The position numbers and the translations under genes were made by a program. The notes under the pieces were generated by a model. The model searched no databases and was not told the DNA's origin. It worked only from the letters and a program-made list of their open reading frames with translations. DNA of 64,000 bases from Paenibacillus mendelii (lineage in GTDB: Bacteria; Bacillota; Bacilli; Paenibacillales; Paenibacillaceae), in contig NZ_JANHOF010000012.1 in NCBI RefSeq assembly GCF_024498075.1, positions 124,001-188,000 of the forward strand. The letters run 5' to 3'. This document shows positions 55,597 through 62,704 of this stretch, one piece after another. Positions within the stretch are counted from its first letter, which is position 1. Each line of letters begins with the position of its first letter.

Positions 55597-57314
55597 GTTT
55601 GCAAAGTCAGAAGGTCCGAAAGATAAGCTTCGAAGGGGACGCGCTTCGCATGTCGATGGACTGGTCGGTTGACGACCTGGATCGTGTGCAGGTGCTCGTC
55701 GAAAGTACACAGGGGGCAAGCCATCCGAGCTCCTATCATCTGGGTGAGCTGGTCGGTGAGATGGAGAAGGGCGTGTTCCAAGCAGGCGGCAAGCCTGCCG
55801 TCTATACGACGACCGACATCTGTGATGGCGTCGCACAGGCGCATGATGGTATGCATTATTCCCTGCTGTCGCGCGACATGATTGCCTCGATGGTGGAAAT
55901 CCATGCACTGGCTACGCCATTCGACGCGATGGTGCTTACTTCAGCGGGTGACAAGGCGGTCCCGGCCCATCTGATGGCGATTGCCCGGCTCGATATTCCG
56001 GCCATTCACGTGCCGGGCGGGGCGATGGGAGCGGGGCCATGCCTGCGTTCCAACGAAGAGCTATGGCACATGAGCGTGGAAGTCGAGCAGAATAAGATGA
56101 CCAAAGAGGAGTTCCTGGCGTTTCAACGCTCGTGCTGCCCAACCTGCGGCGCATGCCAGTACATGGGCACGGCGGCGACGATGCAGGTCATGGCCGAGGC
56201 GCTTGGCCTGGCCCTGCCATGGACGGCGCTTATTCCTGCAACGAATGCGGAGATCCGGCGCGCCGCCCGCGAGGCAGGCAGACAGGTCATGCGGCTTGTC
56301 GAGGAGGATATACGGCCGTCGCGTATATTGACGAGGCAGGCGTTCGAGAATGCGATCATGATTCATTCGGCGATCGGCGGCTCGCTGAACGCCGTCATGC
56401 ACTTGATCGCAATAGCACGGGAGGCAGGAATTGTCCTGCGCGCGGAAGAGCTCGACGATATCCACCGCCGTATTCCGGTGCTCGTAGATACGAAGACGGC
56501 GGGCAAATACCCGACTGAGCTGTTCTGGTATGCGGGCGGTGTACCTGCCGTGATGGAGGAGCTTCGCGATTATTTGCATCTGGATGCGCTCACGGCGACG
56601 GGCAAGACGGTGGCGGAAAACCTGGAAACGTACCGGAGAAGCGAAATGCCGCGATTTGCTGAGATGTTCCTTGCCAACTATAAGCTGAACCGCAGAGATG
56701 TCATCTATCCGATGAAGAAGCCGCTCAAGCCGGAGGGCTCGCTCGCGGTGCTGAAGGGCAACTTGGCGCCGGCAGGTGCGACAATCAAGAAGTCGGCTGT
56801 TGCGGCAGAGATGATGGTGCATCAAGGCCCGGTTAAAGTGTTCGATAGCGAACGGGAGGCCGTCGATGCGCTTACCGCCAGGAAGATCGAGCCGGGCGAT
56901 GTCGTCATTCTCCGCTACCAAGGGCCAAGAGCGACCGGCATGCCGGAGATGTTCTTCATGTCCGAGTTAATCGCCTCGGACCCGGTATTGTCGCGCACGA
57001 CGTCGCTCGTGACGGACGGGCGGTTCTCCGGTGCTACCCGCGGCCCTTGCGTCGGCTATCTGGGGCCGGAGGCGCTAGATGGAGGACCGGTCGCGATCGT
57101 CCAGGACGGCGATCTGGTTCGCATCGATATCCCGAACCGGACGATCGACATTGTTGGAACCGCTGGCATCCAGCGGACGGCATTGGAGATGGCGGATGTG
57201 ATTGCGGAGCGGTTGAGCCGCTGGGAGAAACCGGTCATCTCGCACAAGGGCGTGCTGCGGCAGTATACCGCGTTGGCTCGGCCTGCTCTAGAGGGCGGAT
57301 CCTGCAACTTGTAA
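55593..57314 (+). CDS. IlvD/Edd-family dehydratase
   Basis: 573-aa iron-sulphur dehydratase family (dihydroxy-acid or sugar-acid). Cluster and metal residues: the cysteine in DICDGVAQAHDGMHYSLLSR (about 70-89; C-D-G), the cysteine motif SCCPTCGACQYMGTAATMQV (about 177-196), and SIGGSLNA-like IGGSLNAVMH. The C-terminal half has LVTDGRFSGATRGPCVGY, in which the catalytic serine lies. Close spacing (ATGA overlap) with the M81 gene suggests sequential steps on one compound, probably a sugar acid or branched hydroxy-acid. The family ranges over several substrates; valine-isoleucine IlvD is less likely given the context. Confidence 0.85.
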   Translation: MSLQSQKVRKISFEGDALRMSMDWSVDDLDRVQVLVESTQGASHPSSYHLGELVGEMEKGVFQAGGKPAVYTTTDICDGVAQAHDGMHYSLLSRDMIASMVEIHALATPFDAMVLTSAGDKAVPAHLMAIARLDIPAIHVPGGAMGAGPCLRSNEELWHMSVEVEQNKMTKEEFLAFQRSCCPTCGACQYMGTAATMQVMAEALGLALPWTALIPATNAEIRRAAREAGRQVMRLVEEDIRPSRILTRQAFENAIMIHSAIGGSLNAVMHLIAIAREAGIVLRAEELDDIHRRIPVLVDTKTAGKYPTELFWYAGGVPAVMEELRDYLHLDALTATGKTVAENLETYRRSEMPRFAEMFLANYKLNRRDVIYPMKKPLKPEGSLAVLKGNLAPAGATIKKSAVAAEMMVHQGPVKVFDSEREAVDALTARKIEPGDVVILRYQGPRATGMPEMFFMSELIASDPVLSRTTSLVTDGRFSGATRGPCVGYLGPEALDGGPVAIVQDGDLVRIDIPNRTIDIVGTAGIQRTALEMADVIAERLSRWEKPVISHKGVLRQYTALARPALEGGSCNL

Positions 57315-57341
57315 GAATGTCAGGCCTATAGGAGCTCGAGC

Positions 57342-57656
57342 TCAATCCTCATCATATACAAATTTGCGCTGTGCCCAGTAACTGAAAACAAATAAAGAGC
57401 CTTCCGTAAACAGCTTAGCGGCGATCAGCGGAATGTCGAGTCTCTCATGAAAGACATGCATGAGTCCGTAATTGAACAGGACAATGATGATAACGAGGGT
57501 AAAGTAACGGGGCAGAGATTTTCGAATCGATGCCCCGTTACCGTCGGCAAACACAAATTTCCGGTTCATGGTGTAATTAAAGATGGAACTGCAAATTCTC
57601 GCTCCGACGACGGATATAAATAAATTTGCGCTTATGAATTGAAGGAGCATCAGCAA
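57342..57656 (-). CDS. GtrA-like membrane domain, separated from its glycosyltransferase by a frameshift
   Basis: 104-aa C-terminal part of a GtrA/PF04138-like membrane protein (about three helices; FNYTMNRKFVF, KLFTEGSLFVFSYWAQRKFV). The missing N-terminal helix, YYPFVKFGASSGCAAILDF, is encoded just upstream in the same frame (about 57657-57770) but without its own start. It is continuous with the end of the GT2 gene when a single base is inserted near 57776. The natural product would be one bifunctional GT2-GtrA protein. Confidence 0.65.
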   Translation of the reverse strand: MLMLLQFISANLFISVVGARICSSIFNYTMNRKFVFADGNGASIRKSLPRYFTLVIIIVLFNYGLMHVFHERLDIPLIAAKLFTEGSLFVFSYWAQRKFVYDED

Positions 57657-58360
57657 GACGAAGTCAAGTATGGCGGCACAACCGGAGGAAGCGCCGAATT
57701 TAACAAAGGGGTAGTAGACTCTGGCGGAATCGGCCAGCGGCCGAAAATGCGATGATTGATTCGCTGGAGATACACCGTTTCAATAGGGACCTCAAGCAAA
57801 GCATATCCAGCAGCCTTGGCTTCAAGCAGCATGTTCATTTCGTACTCGAATCGTTCCCCCGGAATACCGCATAGCCAGTCCAGCATATCGGCCGAATAGC
57901 CGCGAAGCCCGGTCTGAGTGTCTTGAATCGGGGTTCCCGTTGAGAAGGAATACACCATTCGGGTGACTGCATTGCCGAAGCGGCTGCGCATGGGAACCTT
58001 GCCCGTAAACCGCCTGCTGCCCAGAATGATATGATGGCGATGCTCATTCACGGCATGAGCGATGCTCATAATATCCTTAGGCAGATGCTGCCCGTCACTA
58101 TCGGCGCACACTACGCCGTCTGTTTCCCCGATTTGCCGGATATAGGCGAAGCCTGTTTTCAACGCGCGGCCTTTGCCTTGATTGCGGGAATGCGTTAAGA
58201 CGGTACACCCGGCTTCTCTCACGGCGTTAAAGATGTCACGATAACCCTCTCCGCTTCCGTCATCGATAACAAGTATGGAACAGCTGCTAATGGCCTGAAT
58301 ATGATGGACTAATCCTATTAACCTTTCATCCGGTTCATAGGAGGGGATGAGTATGGTCAC
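57650..58360 (-). CDS. Family 2 glycosyltransferase part of a frameshifted GT2-GtrA gene
   Basis: GT-A fold polyprenol-phosphate-type glycosyltransferase: VTILIPSYEPDERL, DDGSGEGYRD (nucleotide-sugar D-D-G-S), VCADSDGQHLPKDI (DXD-like) and DTQTGLRGYS. GTG 58360 fits AAGGAGG (9-nt spacing), better than TTG 58369. After ETVYLQR the frame drifts into INHRIFGRWPIPPE and a run of unrelated residues. The neighbouring frame instead reads NQSSHFRPLADSARVYYPF, the usual joint to GtrA. A one-base loss near 57776-57785 explains this. Confidence 0.75.
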   Translation of the reverse strand: MTILIPSYEPDERLIGLVHHIQAISSCSILVIDDGSGEGYRDIFNAVREAGCTVLTHSRNQGKGRALKTGFAYIRQIGETDGVVCADSDGQHLPKDIMSIAHAVNEHRHHIILGSRRFTGKVPMRSRFGNAVTRMVYSFSTGTPIQDTQTGLRGYSADMLDWLCGIPGERFEYEMNMLLEAKAAGYALLEVPIETVYLQRINHRIFGRWPIPPESTTPLLNSALPPVVPPYLTSSC

Positions 58361-58400
58361 GTTAGTCAACCTCCTTGGTATTCACGGTCTATCAGGACGC

Positions 58401-58949
58401 CTATTCCGGTATATAGAGGATATCGCTAGTTCCCCGTTCCCGATTCTTGCCAAGAGTATTGTTCACGACTCGTCCCATGAAGTACATCGTGGATGAATCG
58501 CCCCTATCCAGGTTATAGGCCTCGGCAGCACCGAGCTCCTTGAACAGCTGAGCAAATTCAGCTAAAGTCATTCCCCGGCTGTAGTTCTCCATGCGGCCGT
58601 CAACAACGATGAACAGAAAGTGATTAGGGGCAATCATGCCGATCCCGGTTCTAGGATTGGAGCGTTGAATCGAGCGGTTGCCAAAATTCGTATCGATCTC
58701 TACGTGGTCAAAATTATCGATCACCTCGCCGTTCTTCACGAGAACGGGGCCGAACGAGAACGTGTTGGTCGCGCCCTGCTCTAGCAAGGAGGAGGAAGAG
58801 GTCTGCCGTTCATCGAAGGACTGCATGGTTCCATCCTCGAACAAAGCCAGCTCATCGCGGGCAGGATCATCTCGGTACACCGTGCCGTTGCGAATAACGA
58901 CGCCATTGCTGCGGAAACCGTAATAATCGCCGTTAATGGCTAAAAAAAG
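58401..58949 (-). pseudogene. 5'-truncated phosphodiester glycosidase (NAGPA-like) gene
   Basis: The frame encodes the C-terminal part of a PF09992-type protein: AINGDYYGFRSNGVVIRNG, then GPVLVKNGEV, PRTGIGMIAPNHFLFIVVDGR, NLDRGDSSTMYFMGRVVNN and a final SDILYIPE. Relatives have some 100 or more residues and a signal anchor before AINGDYYG. Here the frame runs into CTTTTTTTA, the T run of the adjacent terminator. No start codon with a ribosome site precedes the fragment; the internal GTG at 58880 is unsupported. It is most likely a remnant cut by the rearrangement that placed the van-type operon. Confidence 0.7.
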
Positions 58950-58989
58950 CAGGTAAGGACCCCCTTGGTAGGAAGGTCTTTACCTGCTT
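58942..58989 (-). terminator. Rho-independent terminator of the van-type operon
   Basis: On the minus strand a 15-bp stem with one mismatch (58975-58989 with 58947-58961) ends in seven T residues (58942-58948). It lies 13 bp after the racemase stop. The T run directly abuts the truncated phosphodiester-glycosidase frame. Confidence 0.85.
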
Positions 58990-59001
58990 GCTGTATGAAG
59001 A

Positions 59002-60180
59002 TCAAGATGTGTAAACCCGGGCTACCCGGCTTCCGATGCGGCTGACGATTTCATTGGTCACCGTTCCGCATCGCTTGGCGAACTGACACGCTGTAATGAC
59101 TTCCGCACCGTCTTGTCCAATAAGCGTAGCCGTATCTCCGTGCTCCACCCCTTCGATCGAGGTGACATCGACCATGAGTTGATCCATGCAGATATTCCCG
59201 ACGATTCGCGCCCGTTGGCCGCGGATGAGAACATAACCGCCACGGTCTGCTAATGTCTTCGGAACGCCGTCTGCGTAGCCAATCGTAAGGGCTGCAATCC
59301 GAATATCATGCGAAGGAATGAATTTATGTCCATAACCGATTGGACAATGGGCGCGTACGTCCTTCACTTGTGCTACTGTGGCCTTGAGGGAAAGGGCGGG
59401 GCGCAGCTTCACCTGCATAAGGTTCAGATCGTCTTCCTTGCTTAGAAGGCCATAGAGCGCAATGCCTGGACGCGCAAGATCGCAATCAATCATGGGATAA
59501 TTCAATATGCCATAGCTGCTCTGGATATGAATATCGCCAGGGTTATGGCCAGCCGCCTTTATCTGTTGGATGACATTCATGAAACGATCCACCTGCATAT
59601 TCGTGAATGCCGTCTGCTCGGGTTCTACACGGTCGGATACGGACAAGTGGCTGAATGTTCCCGTTACGTGCAGGTGCTCATATTCATAACAAGACCTAAT
59701 CGCTTGAATGTTCACATAAGGCTCACCCAATCGGTTCATGCCGGTGTCAATCTTCACATGTACCTTGAGCTTGCGTCCGCATTGATTCAATGCTTGTCCA
59801 TGTTCGGCACTGACAATCGTTTGCGTCAGTCTATAACGTGACAGATCATGGACGCGTCCTGGCGAGGTATAGCTTAAGATTAGAATCTCACCCTTTACGC
59901 CATGCTTGCGCAGCTCAATCCCTTCCTCAATCTCGGCGACGGCAAAGTGATTAACGCCTATGCGGTTCAGAAACTGCGCGACGGGTGCGCTGCCGTGTCC
60001 ATAAGCATTGGCCTTCACGACCGCCATAATTAAACAGCGGGAGGGAAGCGCCTGCTTTAACGCCAGCAAATTATGCTCCAGGTGATTCAGGTTTATTTCC
60101 ACCCAGGCCCGGTGTACGGAAGGCGTGGCGGGTTTGGTTCTTACACGGAACAGCAGGGCAGCCTGCAGCAGCCGGATCAC
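59002..60180 (-). CDS. vanT: VanT-type serine racemase (alanine-racemase fold, membrane domain absent)
   Basis: 392-aa PLP racemase with PLP lysine K56 in VVKANAYGHG and Y302 in IGYADG. Where alanine racemases have a conserved tyrosine (TINYE, Tyr354 of the Geobacillus enzyme), this protein has N376 (TVTNEIVSRIG). That substitution is associated with serine racemisation and is typical of VanT. The first 22 residues (MIRLLQAALLF...PSVHR) resemble the linker after the VanT membrane domain, but the membrane domain itself is missing. GTG 60180 overlaps the VanXY stop (GTGA). Role: makes D-Ser for D-Ala-D-Ser peptidoglycan termini. Dual Ala/Ser activity is possible. Confidence 0.82.
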   Translation of the reverse strand: MIRLLQAALLFRVRTKPATPSVHRAWVEINLNHLEHNLLALKQALPSRCLIMAVVKANAYGHGSAPVAQFLNRIGVNHFAVAEIEEGIELRKHGVKGEILILSYTSPGRVHDLSRYRLTQTIVSAEHGQALNQCGRKLKVHVKIDTGMNRLGEPYVNIQAIRSCYEYEHLHVTGTFSHLSVSDRVEPEQTAFTNMQVDRFMNVIQQIKAAGHNPGDIHIQSSYGILNYPMIDCDLARPGIALYGLLSKEDDLNLMQVKLRPALSLKATVAQVKDVRAHCPIGYGHKFIPSHDIRIAALTIGYADGVPKTLADRGGYVLIRGQRARIVGNICMDQLMVDVTSIEGVEHGDTATLIGQDGAEVITACQFAKRCGTVTNEIVSRIGSRVARVYTS

Positions 60181-60980
60181 TGGAACCCCTTCTCGTGATC
60201 ATGGCAGATTGTCACGATAAATCCATCCTTATTATTGCCCGACCATTCATAACAGGATCCACGCCGGATGGGGATCAATGTCACGTCGTGCTCCGCTTTG
60301 ATCATGTACATCTCAATGAGCCGATTCTTGATCTTCATATAAAGATGCGAGCCTTCGAAGGTGAACTGCTCCATGTAGGCGATATATTCTTCCAAACACA
60401 TATCGTATTGCTCCATAATGATGGAATGCGGAACGCCGACATAGCGATAATGCCAGGGCTCGCATGCGATGTTCGTGACCGGCTGCTTGCCTTCCTTATA
60501 TCGTTGGATAAAGCCGTATTCCGCAGCCTTCTGCTTGAACAAGGCATACACGCCATGGTCAGGAAAGGAAGGACATAAATAATCGACATCCTCTTCGAGC
60601 AGCTGCCCCACATCAACAGCGAGACCGGTTTGATGCTCACTTTCATTCGGCCGCGCTACATAGTTTGCTGTGAATGCTGCCCCATGCGCTGCCAAGGAAG
60701 TACTGTAAATATGCTGCTGCTGTGCACGCGTGCGATAGCCGCTCACGATTCCGATGCTGTCGATGGCCTGGCAAGCCTCTAATAAGGCGCTCAACTGTCG
60801 GTAACCAGTCTGATCCAAGCGAATATCTTGCTCCTCTGTGCCGGCTTGCTGAATCGTCGCAATCGGCACAAGGGAGGCTTGATGATGCTCCGCTACAGGA
60901 TAATCCCGATTGACCAATATTAAGTGACCGCTGTGCATCATCTCGCGGTTCAATCTGATCTCGTGGTCTGCATGTCTCAT
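60177..60980 (-). CDS. vanXY: VanXY-type D,D-peptidase
   Basis: 267-aa zinc peptidase of family M15B. Arg in VSGYRTRAQQQ (R83), zinc ligands in NESEHQTGLAVDVG (H116, D123) and CEPWHYRYVG (catalytic E174, zinc H177). The C-terminal extension ending WSGNNKDGFIVTI resembles the C-terminal part of VanXY proteins of VanG-type operons. These enzymes hydrolyse D-Ala-D-Ala dipeptide and trim pentapeptide ends, so D-Ala-D-Ser precursors dominate. No signal peptide, consistent with cytoplasmic VanXY. It overlaps the ligase (ATGA) and racemase (GTGA). Confidence 0.83.
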   Translation of the reverse strand: MRHADHEIRLNREMMHSGHLILVNRDYPVAEHHQASLVPIATIQQAGTEEQDIRLDQTGYRQLSALLEACQAIDSIGIVSGYRTRAQQQHIYSTSLAAHGAAFTANYVARPNESEHQTGLAVDVGQLLEEDVDYLCPSFPDHGVYALFKQKAAEYGFIQRYKEGKQPVTNIACEPWHYRYVGVPHSIIMEQYDMCLEEYIAYMEQFTFEGSHLYMKIKNRLIEMYMIKAEHDVTLIPIRRGSCYEWSGNNKDGFIVTICHDHEKGFQ

Positions 60981-62038
60981 CTGTGCAGCTCCTTTGCGGC
61001 AGCAAGCTCGATAAGCCGGTCCATTAACAGGGGATACGTAATATCGCTATATCGCATCATGTTTGGATACCGGCTTGCGGCCGTGAACCCTGGCATGGTA
61101 TTAATCTCGTTAAATACGATTCGCCCATCTTCCGTAAGGAACATGTCTACCCGGGCAAGACCGCTGCAGCCCAGCGTCTTATAGATCAGGCGGGCGGTCT
61201 CCTTCACCTTGGCGGCGGTCTTGGCATCTATTCTCGCAGGCAGGTGGATCTTCGACGAGCGGAGCGAATACTTCTCCTCGTAGTCGAAGAACTCACCCGT
61301 CAGTTCAATCTCATCGACCTCGGCTGTGATAGGCTCGGAATGCCCTAATACGGCGCAGCCAACCTCAAATCCAGCAATATTCTGCTCAATAATGACCTTC
61401 TGATCATGCAAGAAGGCGGCTTGTACCCCATGCGTTAGCTCCAGCTTATTATAGGCTTTCGTGATGCCGAATGAAGAACCTGATCTGGAAGGTTTAATGT
61501 ACATGGGAAAACCCAGCTTCTCTGCCTCGTTGACAGCCGAATCAAGATCATCGCCTTCGAATACCGTAACCGAAGGCGCCGTGTCAACGCCCGCTGCCCG
61601 AACCAGCTGACTGGCGATCCCCTTGTCCATGCATATCGCCGACGATAAGGTACCGCAGCCGACAAAGGGAATGCCGGACAGCTCAAGCAAGCCTTGCACA
61701 GTCCCGTCCTCTCCGTTCTTGCCATGAAGGACGGGGAATACGACATCTACGGGAGTGGTGCGATATTCCGTGCCGGTCAGTTCAATAATGCCGCCCGCAT
61801 TCTTGCTGGGTGAGATGAAGGCAGGGATACAGCTGGCGTGCGTATGCCAACGGTCATTGCGTATTTCCGCTGTGTTGCCGTTGTACCTCAACCAGGTGCC
61901 TTCCCTTGTAATGCCAATCAGGATGATATGATAAATGGATGGGTTTAGATGATCGATGACGGAAGCGGCAGATTGCAATGAAACGTCATATTCCGTGGAG
62001 CTGCCGCCGAACAAGACGGCTATATTTTTCATGTCCAT
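60977..62038 (-). CDS. VanC/VanG-type D-Ala-D-Ser ligase
   Basis: 353-aa ATP-grasp ligase of the D-alanyl ligase family. It has LFGGSSTEYDVSL (N-terminal), HGKNGEDGTVQG (catalytic loop), YIKPSRSGSSFG (phosphate loop), IIEQNI, and the metal-site end FNEINTMPGFTA. The omega-loop FFDYEEKYSLRSSKI (250-264) is closest to that of VanC and VanG D-Ala-D-Ser ligases (EEKYxL) rather than VanA-type. ATG 62038 follows AGGAG by 9 nt. First gene of the operon; it lowers glycopeptide affinity by making D-Ala-D-Ser. Ordinary Ddl is the alternative, but the partner genes argue against it. Confidence 0.82.
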   Translation of the reverse strand: MDMKNIAVLFGGSSTEYDVSLQSAASVIDHLNPSIYHIILIGITREGTWLRYNGNTAEIRNDRWHTHASCIPAFISPSKNAGGIIELTGTEYRTTPVDVVFPVLHGKNGEDGTVQGLLELSGIPFVGCGTLSSAICMDKGIASQLVRAAGVDTAPSVTVFEGDDLDSAVNEAEKLGFPMYIKPSRSGSSFGITKAYNKLELTHGVQAAFLHDQKVIIEQNIAGFEVGCAVLGHSEPITAEVDEIELTGEFFDYEEKYSLRSSKIHLPARIDAKTAAKVKETARLIYKTLGCSGLARVDMFLTEDGRIVFNEINTMPGFTAASRYPNMMRYSDITYPLLMDRLIELAAAKELHR

Positions 62039-62218
62039 ATTTAGTTTCTCCTGTTCATGATTCGAAGATAGAATTGATTATAAGGAACAGAGATGAACGA
62101 TTTGACAAGAAAAAGTTACGAATTATTAAGAGGAGATTACTAAATCCTCACATATGACGTTGGTGTGTTTGGAAGAGTGGGGGATTGTGAGTACAAATTT
62201 TCCAGTATCATGGACATT

Positions 62219-62246
62219 TTGTATCATATGTATTAATATATATAAT
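62219..62246 (+). promoter_or_regulatory. Probable promoter of the YtrA-type regulator operon
   Basis: TTGTAT (62219-62224), 16-bp spacer and TATAAT (62241-62246), 41 bp upstream of the regulator start. This 250-bp divergent gap also serves the van-type operon: ATTATA at 62078-62083 reads as TATAAT on the minus strand. Confidence 0.6.
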
Positions 62247-62286
62247 ACTTAGTTGGCGGGTTATTTGAAGGGGGATGAGAGACCGC

Positions 62287-62676
62287 ATGGTTATTTCCAT
62301 ACATTTAGATAGCGATACACCTCTTTATGAACAACTGCGTAATCAAATCGTCATCGGGATTGCAACCGGTGAATTAGCAGCAGAGGAAAAGCTTCCAACC
62401 GTTCGCCAATTAGCCGAAGATTTAGGCATAAATACGATGACGGTTAATAAAGCTTATTCCATATTGAAGCAAGAAGGATACATTGTCATCGATCGGCGGC
62501 ACGGTGCTAAGGTAAGCCCTCGAAGCACTCAAACGCAAGATGGTTCAAATCACACCGCACAATTAGAGGAACAGCTGCAGCTCATTATCGCGCAAGCGAC
62601 GATTAAAGGGATCGATCAATCCCGATTTCAAGCTTTATGTTCTACGATTTTCGCCCAAATGAAGTACCAGCATTAA
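62287..62676 (+). CDS. GntR-family regulator, YtrA type
   Basis: 129-aa short GntR regulator with one winged HTH (TPLYEQLRNQI, GELAAEEKLPTVRQLAEDL, INTMTVNKAYSILKQEGYI) and a short C-terminal dimerisation helix, typical of YtrA-type repressors. ATG 62287 lies 12 nt after GAAGGGGG; ATG 62275 is directly abutting it and unlikely. It is co-directional with the membrane protein 28 bp downstream, which it probably controls. Confidence 0.85.
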   Translation: MVISIHLDSDTPLYEQLRNQIVIGIATGELAAEEKLPTVRQLAEDLGINTMTVNKAYSILKQEGYIVIDRRHGAKVSPRSTQTQDGSNHTAQLEEQLQLIIAQATIKGIDQSRFQALCSTIFAQMKYQH

Positions 62677-62704
62677 CAATTCGTATGGAAAAGGATTGAT
62701 TCGT

